This document shows, piece by piece, positions 1 to 10,107 of a DNA stretch of 64,000 bases; the stretch's first letter is position 1, and each line of letters begins with the position of its first letter. The stretch lies in NCBI RefSeq assembly GCF_019703515.2, contig NC_059368.1, positions 28,203,289 through 28,267,288 on the forward strand, given 5' to 3'. The stretch is from Myxocyprinus asiaticus. Its lineage: Eukaryota; Chordata; Actinopteri; Cypriniformes; Catostomidae. Both the position numbers and the translations under genes were made by a program. The notes under the pieces were generated by a model. That model worked only from the letters and a program-made list of their open reading frames with translations. It had not been told where the DNA came from and searched no databases.

Positions 1-1160
1 TCTAATCTGGGAATTGAATGCAATCATTTTGGTGCAATTCCTGAGCGTGCCATAATGAAGGAGAGATAGGTTTGACCTTCACCATCCACTGTTCTAAAGT
101 AGGTGACAGCACCATATGCTTGCTCTGATGCAAGACAGAACAAATTCTTTTAAATAATTCTAGGGAGGACATGCAGCTCTCTCTCCCAATCTTCCCAGGC
201 TTTTAGCAGTTCTTATTGCGGTAGTGGATCATCCCAGTCTCTGTGTTTGTCCCAAAGCTGTCTTACCAACATTTTGGCATGGGTGGTGTATGGTGAGATG
301 AACCTGAGTGGGTCATACTGGCTGGCCAAGACCTTGTATATATTTCACATTGTAGGAACATCATAGTTTACCGGCCAATAAGGGTATCGGTTAAACAGTG
401 CCAGCTGAGCCCTAAAGCTGATTCAGAGGTATCTACTTTGTCTTGAACAAGCCAGAGTTCTAGGCTTTCTGAATGAGCTTCTTTGGGAAGATGACTGATA
501 ACACTTGGCACATTACAGGCCCACTGGTGGAGCTCAAACCCACCGGATGACAGGATCTCCCTCAACTTGTCTACCAGATTTCTGGCTTGCTCTGGTGAAG
601 AGAGGCTTTGCAAACAATGGTCTACATAGAAGCATCTCTCTATAGAGTACATTGCATCATCCTCTGGCTTGCTATGAGTGATGACATGGTGTTGCATGGC
701 ATAGGTGGCACAGCACGGACTGCACATGGTGCCAAATGGCAGAACTTGTCACTCTTAAACTGATGGGGATTTCTCTCTTTCTATATCCTGCCATATGAAA
801 CATTAACAACACTCCTAGGAGTGAAGGTCCTAGAACAGGTCTGGGCAGCAGCCACTAGTTGAGGTTCAGACCCTGGTAATGGTAAGAGTAGTTGAATATA
901 AAGCGTTTTTTATTGTTGTCCATGTGGTGTGGAATGTACCACGATTGTCCCTCTTGGGTCACCTATTGTTGACTAAGTGTCTTGAAAATTCCAGCCTGCC
1001 AACTTCTGAATTTCTGCACTGTACGCTTGTGCTCCCTCTGGATCTTTAGCAAGGCACCTTTCGTATTTCTCAGGCTGGGCATTACCATTTCCTTTGAGGC
1101 TTGGAAGTGAGGCATATCTTTCCGCCTGAGCAGGGGAGTGATGTAGCGTAGCACTCCATC
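1..1160 (-). pseudogene. BEL/Pao reverse transcriptase and start of RNase H, broken
   Basis: The minus strand from about 1154 reads LRYITPLLRRKDMPHFQA, the segment that leads into Pao-type RT. From 727 to 368 an open stretch holds the RT palm and thumb, including FYVDHCLQS, SSGGFELHQWA and SVISHLP, all typical of this clade. The catalytic box at 618-629 reads YVDH instead of YVDD, so the second aspartate is lost. From about 340 down to 1, WNIYKVLASQYDPLRFISP and KAWEDWERELHVLPRII follow, matching the RT/RNase H connection. Between 730 and 960 the frame is lost by several stops. The enzyme copied the RNA of the element; this copy cannot be active. Confidence 0.82.
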
Positions 1161-1389
1161 TACATCAACATGTACGGTCTTTTATTCAAGCATACTAAGA
1201 GCCTCTTGGTCTTGTCTAGACCTGGTGACCTTTTTCTCATTCCTGAATGGGAGTACATCAACCTGCCATAGTTTCTCAGCATTTTTGAAGAGATCTGACA
1301 CTTGAGGAATGGTTGATGTCAATAAGCAATGCTGTGGGCAGATAAACTGCTCAACAAACCTTATTGGACCCTGTAGAGTTCATTCCAAC

Positions 1390-1830
1390 CTGGTCTTAAT
1401 AGCTGCAGGCCCTCCAAGGGGTCCCAAACTTACTAGATTGATGGGAGTAATTAAGTGAGGGTGGTCAGCACCAATGAGGAGTAAAGGCTGTGGATCTCAA
1501 ATGCCTGGATAGGAAGCCCCACAAGATGTTTGTACTTGGTTTGCAGTTTGTCCAAAGGGTCAGAATGAACTGCCAGGCCAAGATGGTTTGCAGTGAAGGC
1601 CCCAGTGATGAGGAAGGTGTACTTTGGCTTATCTACAGGGGAAATTCAGATTGACACTTTTGAGTCATGGAGTGTTTGAATATCTTGTCGGATGGTGCAC
1701 GGAGCAAGATCTATGGGCTTCACCTGGAGGCCTAAGAGGTGTGCAGCAGCTGGTAAGAGCATAGTTCACTCTGACCCATCATCAAGGATGGCATAAGTAT
1801 CTAGAGTGTGCGTGCCATGCTGAAGTAACA
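1390..1830 (-). pseudogene. BEL/Pao aspartic protease domain, broken
   Basis: The minus strand reads TYAILDDGSE and then a stop, followed in frame by TMLLPAAAHLLGLQV. DDGS is the catalytic motif of the Pao-type retropepsin, which cuts the Gag-Pol polyprotein. Downstream pieces in the same frame (LLLIGADHPHLITPINLV, RLEWTLQGPIRFVEQ) are the usual C-terminal part of this domain. Stops right after the active site and further on make it a pseudogene. It lies between the zinc knuckles and the RT, as in intact relatives. Confidence 0.75.
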
Positions 1831-1959
1831 CTCTGATAACTTTCAGTAGCACACGACTGCCATCTACTGGTCTAAGTACAGCACTTCAGTGGAAGTATTC
1901 ACCAGGCAGCTTTCCTCTTTTGCTGACTTTTCTGCATCCTTAGAGGTTTGAGCATTAAC

Positions 1960-2407
1960 TTCATGAAGCACTTGTAAGTGTTTTCCTTGACAGATACTGC
2001 ATGGCTTTCTCAAGTTGCATTGTGCTGCCTGGTGGGTTCTAGCACAGTGCCAGCATCTCTTATTGGCCTAAATCCACTCTGATCACTGGTCTCTGGACAG
2101 TTTTTCAACCTCTGTACATGGCTGAGGAAGTGCTTTTTGATCTTACAAAATGGGCAGTGAGGCTTGGCTTTGCTGATTTTGGTGGGGTTTGCCTACACTA
2201 GTGGAGCTTTTTCTCTATGGCCTCTTTTGGTGATTCTCCTTTTTAGGCACTTGTCTTTCCCTTGTAGTCTTTGAAATTGAATGCCTGTCATATTCTTGGC
2301 ACCAGGACTCATATTGCAGCCATTCAGAGAGGTCAAGAAGAGTATATGCAGTTCCTGGCTGATGGAGCCTGCTACGCCGAAACTCTGATCTCATCTCTGG
2401 AGGTAGC
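1960..2407 (-). pseudogene. BEL/Pao gag C-terminal part with zinc knuckles
   Basis: From 2407 down, the frame reads LPPEMRSEFRRSRLHQ and then LLDLSEWLQYE, the end of a BEL-type Gag. Near 2067-1966 it reads CWHCARTHQAAQC and CSICQGKHLQVLH, two cysteine/histidine knuckles that would bind the element RNA. The 5' half of the same gag is at 3138-3656, separated by the gypsy insertion. About 25 residues expected between the two halves are not found, so the insertion or a later deletion removed part of gag. Confidence 0.72.
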
Positions 2408-2643
2408 TGTGGCAAGGCAGAGGGAGGGGCCGGGTTGTGATTCCGCACACCCGGCCCCAATTAGGCTGATTAGCCCAAGAGGGATAAAGGCCGACTGGAG
2501 ACGGCAGTGCAACAGAGAGAGAGAGTTACGGACAGCTGTCCGACACCTGTGTGTGTTTGTCTTTTTGGTTCAGTTAATCATTAAACCTTTATTGATATTA
2601 TCAAGCCGGTTCTTGCCTCCTCCTTTCCATCTACCTTGTTACA
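2408..2643 (+). repeat. Gypsy 5' LTR (236 bp)
   Basis: Begins tgtggcaagg and ends ccttgttaca, giving the TG...CA ends of an LTR, and is followed one base later by a primer-binding site. It contains a cattaaacc/tttattgat stretch that could serve as polyadenylation signal. The left edge coincides with a break in the BEL gag frame. Confidence 0.8.
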
Positions 2644-2644
2644 C

Positions 2645-2662
2645 TGGTGCCGAAACCCGGGA
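2645..2662 (+). promoter_or_regulatory. Primer-binding site of the nested gypsy element
   Basis: tggtgccgaaacccggga lies directly behind the LTR. It begins with tgg, the complement of a tRNA CCA end, and is the kind of minus-strand primer site used by fish gypsy elements. The primer tRNA was not identified. Confidence 0.8.
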
Positions 2663-3137
2663 AGGAGGAGGGATGTGCCATAGTGGAGTCCTCACCGCTA
2701 CCATCCACCTCAAAGGAGCAGCCACGGCCATCCGCCAGGGGACGGAGGAGCCCGGCCACCTGAAAGCGGAGGAACGGCCGCCGACCACGAGAGGAGGAGG
2801 GGCTCCCAACCAACTGCCTGGAGTGGTTACCGCTGTCAGGGGTGGGGGAGACCCCTACCATCCACCAAAAATGCGGCGGGGCATTCTCTCCGCTAGGGGC
2901 TGGAGGACTGCCTCCGATCCACCCGGGGAGGCGTGGCTATCGTCCACCAGAGGGTGGAGGAGTTCCCGAGGACCAGACTACGGCGTTTCGGAGAGCCGGC
3001 AAGTAATTTTTTTTTCTCTCTCTCTCCTCTCTCTCTTCCGCTGCCGCTCCGTGTTGGCTTTTCCCTCTCTTTTGAAATGTTTTTGTTAATTTAGCATGGT
3101 CGCCGTTACGGCGTGTAGGTGCCACATTTTTTTTTGT

Positions 3138-3656
3138 TGCAAACTTCTTAAAGGCAGCTTGGTCACCATGGCGGATATCAGGTGAATCCAAAACACTGGC
3201 TTTTTTGTTTAGCACCATCTGATGGGGTTGACCGAGTGCTGCCATTGTGTCACTGTAAGGTGTAGGGGAGTTCAGATAAGAATCTGCTATCAACCTTGCC
3301 TCTTCAAGTCTTAAGTGGTCTACCAGGATTTGGTATTTCAATAACTCTGTTCCATCAGGGGGTAGAACATTTTCCAGATCAATATTTAGTCTAACAAATT
3401 CACTGGGATCTCTATGACTAAAATTGGGGATTGATGGCATTGGGCCTATATATGTCAGCTCAGAGGTGGGGACAGGTTTGTGCAGTGAATAGACTGAAGC
3501 TCTTGGATCTGGCCTTCTGGGAGCATACAGCTCTGGGGCTACTGCTGGCTCACCTTGAAAGTAACTGGAGTAATGCTCTGCAATATAAGCTGGGTTGGCT
3601 CTTGGTGGCTGCTGTGGGGCGTGGCTTATTTGTGGGCTCGTGGGCCCAGGAGTCAT
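3138..3656 (-). pseudogene. BEL/Pao gag, N-terminal and central part
   Basis: The minus frame from 3656 reads a proline-rich start and then IPNFSHRDPSEFVRLNIDLE, KYQILVDHLRLEEARLIADSYLN and MAALGQPHQM, the capsid-like part of BEL-type Gag. The frame stays open into the gypsy insertion at about 3130, after AAFKKFAT; residues after that are foreign. Start choice is uncertain because 3657-4046 also seems to be leader or gag in shifted frames. Confidence 0.78.
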
Positions 3657-4515
3657 CCTGTCAGTCTTTGTCTTTGATGGACTATATTTAATGAGAGGAG
3701 GGCTTATTGTTTGTACAGCAGGGGGTTTGCTCTGACTAATGTTTCAATGCTTGAAGCTCACTCATCATCTTTTCTAGGAGGTTGGCAATGGGCACACTGC
3801 TGGCTTTCTGATCCTTTGTGTCTCACTATGGTGGTGGATCTGGCCAGTCTGTATCCTCATATTCCTCATCCTCCTCACTGGCAAGCAGTTCATTGCTGGG
3901 TGGAGGCATAAACCCATGGCCTGAGGGAAGTATGAGTGATGGATCAGGCATATGAGGTTATGAGGGCTTAGACAGAGTGCACACTGCATTCGATTGGGGA
4001 GTCTGCTGAAGGCTGTGAACTGTCTCTGCAAGTAGTCTTCACTCATATCTAGTCTCTCTAATTTAGGCTAAAGTGACATTCAGGTGCTCTTCTCTAATGT
4101 ATCTAAGTCCTGAAGGCTCCACTTAGATCTCACTGAATAGAAGGTCTGGAGTGTGGTGTTGATTCTCTATTTCTTTCTGCCCATGTTCTCTCTTTGTACT
4201 AATGGGTTAGCTAGGTTTCAGGACCAGATCTGTGGCTGTACTGACTCCACTCACTGTACTGATCATCTTCTCCATAGGCAGCATCCCTCAGTAACTGATG
4301 ATGGCTGAGAGTGGGGGGTGTCGTCTTGGCAGCTACCTTCTCCTGAGAACATAACTCCTCTTCTTGCCCATGCCTACTGTTTGTTGGTACAGGTCAATGT
4401 CTTTGATGTGGCATAAAGCCCACCTCATGCTCAGCATAATGACATGGAGGATGGGTTTGACGTTTAGGCCTGGTTGAGACTCTGTCATCCATCTTCTAGA
4501 GAGAAAGTACCACAG
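3657..4515 (-). other. BEL leader and possible extreme gag N-terminus, frame lost
   Basis: This stretch lies between the PBS and the recognisable gag. Around 3850-3900 a minus frame gives an acidic run (ELLASEEDEEYEDTDWPDPP) that would fit a Gag N-terminal linker, but stops surround it. The rest shows no domain I recognise. Confidence 0.4.
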
Positions 4516-4533
4516 ATCCCGCTCGAATGACCA
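4516..4533 (-). promoter_or_regulatory. Primer-binding site of the BEL element
   Basis: The plus strand reads atcccgctcgaatgacca, ending like a tRNA 3' end in CCA, so the minus strand carries tggtcattcgagcgggat as primer-binding site. It sits three bases inside the LTR edge. The tRNA species was not assigned. Confidence 0.72.
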
Positions 4534-4536
4534 CAA

Positions 4537-5361
4537 TGTTGGGGAGAGAATTAAAGGACTGTATTTGAGAAGTCTATTGCTGAGTCTGTTTTAATGTGGT
4601 AATCTCTCCCGGGTGTCTGTTAGAACACACAGGAACCAGGCGATGGACTGAACTTGAGTTATTTTATGAAATGTTGCAGTAGGCATGGGCATACAATTTC
4701 CAGGGTTTATTGTACAAATGTTAGTTTGTGTGTGTGTGGTTCTGAAACAGAGATAATTTAAATGATAAATAACAGAATAAGAAAGATTATAATAAACAGA
4801 CATGTTAAGTAAATAAATATAAAGATAATGTATTATTAGTAAAGAATACAAAATCTTGTATATTAATCTGTGACATTACACAACCAAAGGCACTGAACTG
4901 CCATTTAGGTAATATTGTCATGTGTATAGGAAGGTGACTTGGCCATTAGGGGTGCATATTGCATCATCCAAAGGAAATAATGCTGTATCACGACATTCAG
5001 TTACAAATGTACATTCTCAATATATATATACACCATATATCTCTGTTACACATGAAAACTGCAGATAAATAATAATCATCATGAAGAAATAACATATTAG
5101 AAGGACATAACTGAACTCTGCTAGAGCGTTAACCAAATACAAGGCATTTCTAAAGACATGATTCACATAAACGTACATATAGAAATAAACATTAGACAAA
5201 TTGAAGAGAACTTACTATTTGACAATACTAGAATAATTCTGGAGACTGGCTTCATAGACTGTCGGTAACGTAGCTCAGTATCGCGCACTTGCGATTCCAA
5301 CAGCTCTAACAGTTCTAAACTTGCATAAGGAGTACTGCTTGCTCTGTCAATCAAAGCGTCA
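4537..5361 (-). repeat. BEL 5' LTR (outer edge uncertain)
   Basis: On the minus strand this block ends ctctccccaaca just before the PBS. The far end is placed at tgacgctttg (plus ...aaagcgtca, 5361), just before sequence of the Tc1 relic. Other TG starts at 5302 and 5311 are possible. The stretch is AT-rich with no coding content. The second LTR is outside the window, so the edges cannot be checked by comparison. Confidence 0.55.
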
Positions 5362-5398
5362 GTCTGTGTTTAAGGTGTGCATAAGCATTTTTTTCCTG

Positions 5399-6150
5399 TT
5401 ATTTATAAGAGCCTGTCTTACAATATGGTTTGAAGATGTCCTGCTGGAAAATGCAGGGACGACCCTGGAAAAGACAGCTTCCGGATGGCAGTATCTGTTG
5501 CTCCAAAATTTGCACATATCTGTCTGCAATAATGGTGCCCTCACAGATGTGCGAGTTACCCATGCCATGGGCACTGACAGACCCCTGGCCCATACAGACA
5601 CTGGCTTTTGGACCTGATGCTGATAAAAGCTTGGATGGTCCTTTTCCTCTTTAGCATGGAGAACATGACAGTTGTGTTTTTCAAAAACTATTTGAAATGT
5701 GGACACTTCGGCCATAAAACACGGTTCCACTGTTCTACTTTCCATCTAAGATGAGCCCAGAGATGTCAGCAGTGCTTCTGGACAGTGTTGATGTATGGCT
5801 TCTGCTTTGCATAGTAAAGTCTTAACTTGCATCTGTGGATGCAGTGGCGAATGGTGATGACTGACAAAAGTTTACTAAAGTAATCCAAAGCCCATGTTCA
5901 TGATATCTATTATAGAGGAATGACTTTTTTAAGACAGTGACATCTGAGGGATCGGAGATCACCTGCATTCAGAAGTGGTTTTCATCTTGCCCACACCGAG
6001 ATTTGACCAGATTCCTTGAATCTTTTAAATATTGTGCACTGCAGAGTGTGAAATGCCCAAAATCCTTCCAATTTGTTTTTGGGGAACCGTGTTCTCAAAG
6101 TTCTGGATTATTTGCTGAAGCATCTGTTGGCAAATTGACAAATCTCGAAC
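5399..6150 (-). pseudogene. Tc1-like transposase, broken
   Basis: From about 6110 the minus strand codes VPQKQIGRILGISHSAVHNI, a helix-turn-helix of the DNA-binding region. From 5593 to 5399 another frame reads GNSHICEGTIIADRYVQILE and GSCLFQGRPCIFQQDIFKP, the central DDE domain with its second aspartate (QQD). The first catalytic aspartate, expected before STFQI near 5710, is lost together with the frame. The final acidic residue lies beyond the truncation. The protein would have cut and pasted the element at TA sites; this copy is dead. Confidence 0.75.
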
Positions 6151-6457
6151 GATCCTTGATCTTGAAGGACTAGGCTGCTTTTGAAGGCTCCTTATATACT
6201 ATGGCATGCTTGCCTCACCTGTTTAACAACTCCTGTTCGCCTTGTTATTTTAACTCATCAAATTGTTATTAGTGTTAAATTGCCCCTGTCTCAACTTTTT
6301 TGGAGTGTGTTGCAATCATCTGCTTTTAAATTACTGTACATTTTCAAAAAACAAACAAACAAAAAAACAATGAAATTCATAAGGTAAAACATCATAAACT
6401 ATGAAGTTGTAGTGCTTTCAATATAGCAAAGGGTGAATATAATTTACAAATCACTCC

Positions 6458-6847
6458 ATTTGGGGCCTGGGTAGCTCAGCGAGTATTGACGCTGACAACC
6501 ACCCCTGAAGTTGCGAGTTTGAGTCCAGGGTGTGCTGAGTAACTCCAGCCAGGTCTCCTAAGCAACCAAATTGGCCCGGTTGCTAGGGAGGGTAGAGTCA
6601 CATGGGGTAACCTCCTTGTGGTTGCGATTAGTGGTTCTCGCTCTCAATGGGGTGCATGGTAAGTTGTGCGTGGATCGTGGAGGGTACATGAGCATCCACA
6701 TGCTGTGAATAAGATGCGCGGATTGACTATCTCAGAAGCGGAGGCAACTGAAACTTGTCTTCCACCACCCAGATTGAGGTGAGTAACTGCACCACCATGA
6801 GGATCTTGTAAGTAGTGGGAATCGGGCATGCCATATTGGGGAGAAAA
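6458..6847 (+). repeat. tRNA-derived SINE, cyprinid type (HAmo-like)
   Basis: The head gggcctgggtagctcagcga carries an A box (tagctcagcgag) and a B-box-like segment (gagtttgagtcc), followed by a roughly 300-base body. The direct repeat aaatcactcc occurs at 6448-6457 and again at 6848-6857, a target duplication of 10 bases. A second copy of the same family is at 31738-32162 on the other strand. I associate the head and body with the SINE family described from carps, from memory of the family. Confidence 0.82.
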
Positions 6848-6914
6848 AAATCACTCCTTTTAGTTTTTATTAGCAATTGTCATACTGTCCCAACTTTTTC
6901 AGAATTGGGGTTGT

Positions 6915-7261
6915 AATTAATAAACTATTGAATACACTCCTTTAGCTTCTTTAAAAAGTTATATTAATTTAAATATTAAATTACAAACAATGGTATGTTG
7001 CCTTCAACTGGTTCAAAATTAAGTAAACATTGATTTAAGATAAGGTTAAAAGTAATTATTCAGGTAAATAGTCGTAATAATATATAACTAAGTACAAAGT
7101 GAACTAAGATCAGTAACAAAAATAAAAAATAATTAAGAGCATTAGGTGGTTTTCTGTTCAATATGGCAGTGAATATTTTCCTTGTTAATGTTTTTGTTTG
7201 ATTAATTTTAACAACATTATAGACAGCCACTGCAAAAGCAACATGAATGCTTCCGAATGTT
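6915..7261. other. AT-rich intergenic, nothing recognised
   Basis: Homopolymer-rich AT sequence without open frames, repeats or signals I can support. Confidence 0.5.
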
Positions 7262-7545
7262 CAAGTACCCTGACATTAGCCAAATTGTGCAGATTTATTG
7301 ACAAGAGCCATCTCCCATCAGACATTTTTGCACCCGTACAAGCTTGTTGACCTTCCCCTGTGGTGTGACATGAAAGTGCATTGCATCGGCCATGTGGAAA
7401 CCAGTGCCTTGAAACAAGGAAGTAATTGCTTTTGCATATTCAGTGACGAGTGTGATTCGGAGGTTCCATTTTATCTTTAAAAAATACCTTTTTGCTCTAC
7501 TGACAGTTAGGTTTAGGGTTGAGGTTTGGGATAATAAAATAATTC
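7262..7545 (+). repeat. Unnamed dispersed repeat, copy 1
   Basis: Shares with 8975-9297 (inverted) and 16110-16375 (direct) the order: a segment with attgacaagagccatctccc, a block around ggaagtaattgc, and the end ctgacagttaggtttagggt. Copies are strongly diverged. No coding content. It may be the inner part of a larger DNA element, because the 16-kb copy lies between terminal inverted repeats. Confidence 0.6.
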
Positions 7546-8974
7546 CTCTTCTCCATCCTTTACAGCTAAAAACATCTCGCTGTTGGCAGTACAAGAATGC
7601 AATATTTGGAGGGGCATTTTGATCTTTAGGCTGGGCAATATGTTCTCTCTTTGATCGTTTTGCTGTCTGAGGGTGTACAAAGAAAATCTAGGTAAATTGG
7701 GGTGTTCTGAGTAAAGATGTGTGTGATTCCACCGTGATCCATAAAATACATTTTTATTTTCTGGAAATGCCCCATATGTTATGTGTGTGATAACATGTCA
7801 TATGAGTAATTCATTCATACTGAAAACTGAAATGTATGAAAAACTACACTGACAGTATTTTACAATTTCTTTTCATTCCATTGCATTTTAATTCTACTTC
7901 CTTAAATTCAAAGCTGCATTACAATTCTGCATACTGTTTGTATTTTCAATTCAATTTTGAAAGACTGAACACACTGTGAATTTGGTGACAGTAGGTTGAG
8001 AGTTTTGCTGCTGAAATCGATCTGTGCTTACCGAAATACGAACTACAGCCCGTCAGTGGTGAAGCTGCAAGTTTTGTTGAATGTATCAGTATATCGTCAC
8101 TGTCTTATGAAAAACACGTATCTCCACTTTTAGCAATTCTGACTTTTTACCACAGACAGAATGCGCAGAATGATCTCTTCCTACTGTTGAATTGTGGATC
8201 GAAATTACGAATGAAAAAAAGTTTAATCAGGCTATCTGTTTAACAAGTATCTCCATTTGCCTTGAGAAGTGTCCATCAAAACCGCATATGTCCCACCCTT
8301 ATGTTTTGAACAGTGTCAACTAATTTACCTCAGCTAGTGAAGAGATTGCCTACATTGCGCTGGCTCTGTGATCTCCCTGACAACCAAAGCCATTCATGCA
8401 TGCACAATGTCAGGTGGCTTTAAAAAGTAGACTATAACAGCCATTTATGGATGCCAAATTTCCATCTTTGCGAAACTGCGAGGCAATTTATGCGTTGGAC
8501 CTGGAAAACAACCGAACTAGAAACCCTAGTCATAAAACTGATTTCAATCTAAAATATTAAGTGAAAGCTCAGATTATATCCAAAAATAAATTCTCTAGCA
8601 ATCGAAAACCTACCAACTGAGTTCTGGGAACACGAACAGTTAGACTCGAGTCTGTAACTGAACATGCGCCATTGGAACCTATAACTGTGTATGTCTACGT
8701 TCGCTAACAAAAGTCCAATTAAAATATTGAACAGTTCACTAACAGATATGTAATGATAGAATTCTCTTTATGGTGCTAAAGGTGACCAATTATGTTATTT
8801 TTTATTCATTTTGTCAGATTGTTTATGAGAAAAAGAGTTTTCTATGCTCTTGAAAATATTATTTTTTGGAGATATGTGCTTTTCATCAGACAGTGAAGAT
8901 ATGTGAGTTTCAGTTTCTGGATAAAATGTCCACAAAGTTGTATTTTTAGTTATAATGTAATACAGTCAACCGGA
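7546..8974. other. AT-rich intergenic between inverted repeat copies
   Basis: No gene or repeat recognised. The only notable fact is its position between two inverted copies of the same repeat, so the whole 7262-9297 block could be one old foldback structure or two independent insertions. Confidence 0.45.
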
Positions 8975-9297
8975 ATGTTTGACTATGTTTTATAAACCAA
9001 ACCCTCTGACCCAACCTCCAACCCTAAACCTAACTGTCAGTGAAGTAAGAATGTAATTTTAGAGTGAAAATGCAACCACATAATCACGCTCACTATTGTT
9101 TATGTGAATGCAATTACTTCCTGGTTCCCAAGGGGCCATAACCCATGTCTCAAAGGTTGCTCGTGCAGTGTGCTATCAGTAGTGCTAGAAGGAAATGTGT
9201 TCACACTTGAAATGATGCAAATATGTTGGGGGATGGAGCTTGTCAGTAATTCGGCAGAATGGGGTCGATTTCAGGGTGCATGAATTTTTGGAAGCAA
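8975..9297 (-). repeat. Unnamed dispersed repeat, copy 2 (inverted)
   Basis: The minus strand reads tgcaccctgaaatcgacccc, then attactgacaagctccatcc, ggaagtaattgc and ctgacagttaggtttagggt, matching copy 1 and especially the 16-kb copy. No open frame. Confidence 0.6.
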
Positions 9298-9359
9298 CGT
9301 GACCATTTCCAGTGTAATCATGTTGATTCTGAATATTGCACAACCCTGGGAGTGCAAGC

Positions 9360-9505
9360 ACACTAACATGCACATGCACACACACGCACACGCACACGCG
9401 CACACATACGCACACACACACACACATGCAGGGCTACTGCAAACAGTGCAGCCCATGTTCAAAATGATTTCATATTTCAGCTCAATCTGTAAATGCAAAG
9501 TAAAT

Positions 9506-9544
<39 letters not shown>
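9360..9544. repeat. Two (CA)n/(TG)n microsatellites
   Basis: 9364-9426 is an interrupted CA run and 9507-9544 a pure TG run. Frames read through them give only His/Thr or Val/Cys repeats and are not genes. Confidence 0.9.
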
Positions 9545-9548
<4 letters not shown>

Positions 9549-9625
9549 AAATCTCCTAGCAGCTCTGAGAGTGAGCTCACATTTTTTTTCTTTAGCAGAG
9601 ACAACTGATGAGCATAACAATACTT

Positions 9626-9810
9626 CCCTATCTGTAGGGGTCACTCTTGGGAGCCCGAGACACCTCTGGTCTTTGATAAAAGGCCAATGAAAATTGGCAA
9701 GTGGTATTTGCATGCCACTCCCCCGGACATACGGGTATAAAAGGAGCTGGTATGCAACCACTCATTCAGATTTTATGCTGAGGAGCCGATATAAGGTCCG
9801 GCCATTACAG
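9626..9810 (+). repeat. DIRS left inverted terminal repeat
   Basis: From taggggtcactcttggg to ggtccggccatt it matches the reverse complement of about 15286-15467, with only a few differences. The outermost six bases ccctat match the edge predicted by the internal complementary region, but about 34 bases just inside are missing compared with that region, so this terminus carries a small deletion. Confidence 0.85.
9736..9743 (+). promoter_or_regulatory. TATA-like box in the DIRS left terminus
   Basis: tataaaag in the context gggtataaaaggagctgg, inside the terminal repeat and about 370 bases before the first gag-like frame. DIRS termini act as promoters in studied elements; here that role is inferred. 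The right terminus holds the same box on the other strand near 15353. Confidence 0.5.
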
Positions 9811-10107
9811 TCACGCTCACTGAGCTGAACAGTCACACTCACTGAGCTGAATTCCCATGACTGTTCATTCACCTCTGCTGGATTTGACGGCGCATTTCAG
9901 CGGCTTCTCCCCCCTCTACACTGGTGCAATGTAGAAAATGCCCCTGGGCACTTCGGCAGAAATAAGAGTATATTTCTCTAAAAAAGCAGCACATACGGAA
10001 CGTCTTTTTAAAGACGCGTCTTTTTAAAGATGCCTTTCCGATTGTGTGTTATTACTGGTTGATGCTCGTTATCTCTCACCTTCTGACGGTCACGATCGCT
10101 GTCTTTC

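Larger units (their letters stand above)
2408..3127 (+). mobile_element. Ty3/gypsy-type fragment nested in BEL gag
   Basis: A plus-strand 5' LTR, a primer-binding site and about 465 bases of 5' internal sequence lie inside the BEL gag in opposite orientation. No second LTR is present and no 5-base duplicate of the left flank (gtagc) is found on the right, so the 3' part was deleted, apparently with a little BEL gag. The internal stretch has diverged repeats rich in ggagga and ccatccacc. It can be translated for 272 codons from 2271, but that frame starts in BEL sequence and runs through the LTR, so it is not a gene. The right edge is set by where BEL gag resumes and is accurate to about 15 bases. 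Confidence 0.78.
1..5361 (-). mobile_element. BEL/Pao-type LTR retrotransposon, decayed, 3' part outside window
   Basis: Reading on the minus strand gives LTR, primer-binding site, gag, zinc knuckles, aspartic protease, RT and the start of RNase H, which is the BEL/Pao order. The element enters from the left edge, so its 3' LTR and integrase are not seen. Stops and frameshifts break every domain, and a gypsy fragment in the opposite orientation interrupts gag. The inner LTR edge (4537) is well placed by the adjacent PBS. The outer edge (about 5361) is only a guess from a TG/CA end next to the unrelated Tc1 relic. Confidence 0.85.
5390..6914 (-). mobile_element. Tc1/mariner-superfamily relic, truncated at its 3' end
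   Basis: On the minus strand the element begins acaaccccaattctgaaaaa near 6914 and continues through a leader and a broken transposase to about 5390, where it stops next to the BEL LTR. A SINE interrupts it at 6458-6847. The other terminal repeat is missing. Many stops and frameshifts make it an old copy. Confidence 0.72.

Noticed and set aside
2271..3089. 272-codon open frame on the plus strand
   Set aside because: It starts in BEL sequence and runs through the gypsy LTR, primer site and leader. No domain; a by-product of the insertion.
6458..6540. Possible tRNA gene from A and B boxes
   Set aside because: The segment does not fold as a tRNA with a good anticodon stem and continues into a SINE body with target duplication. 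The heads at 32162, 21422 and 46808 were rejected for the same reason.
9185..9761. Several open frames rich in His/Thr or Val/Cys
   Set aside because: They translate CA/TG microsatellites. The same holds for frames at 29827-30066, 52100-52515, 53784-54153 and 54212-54590.
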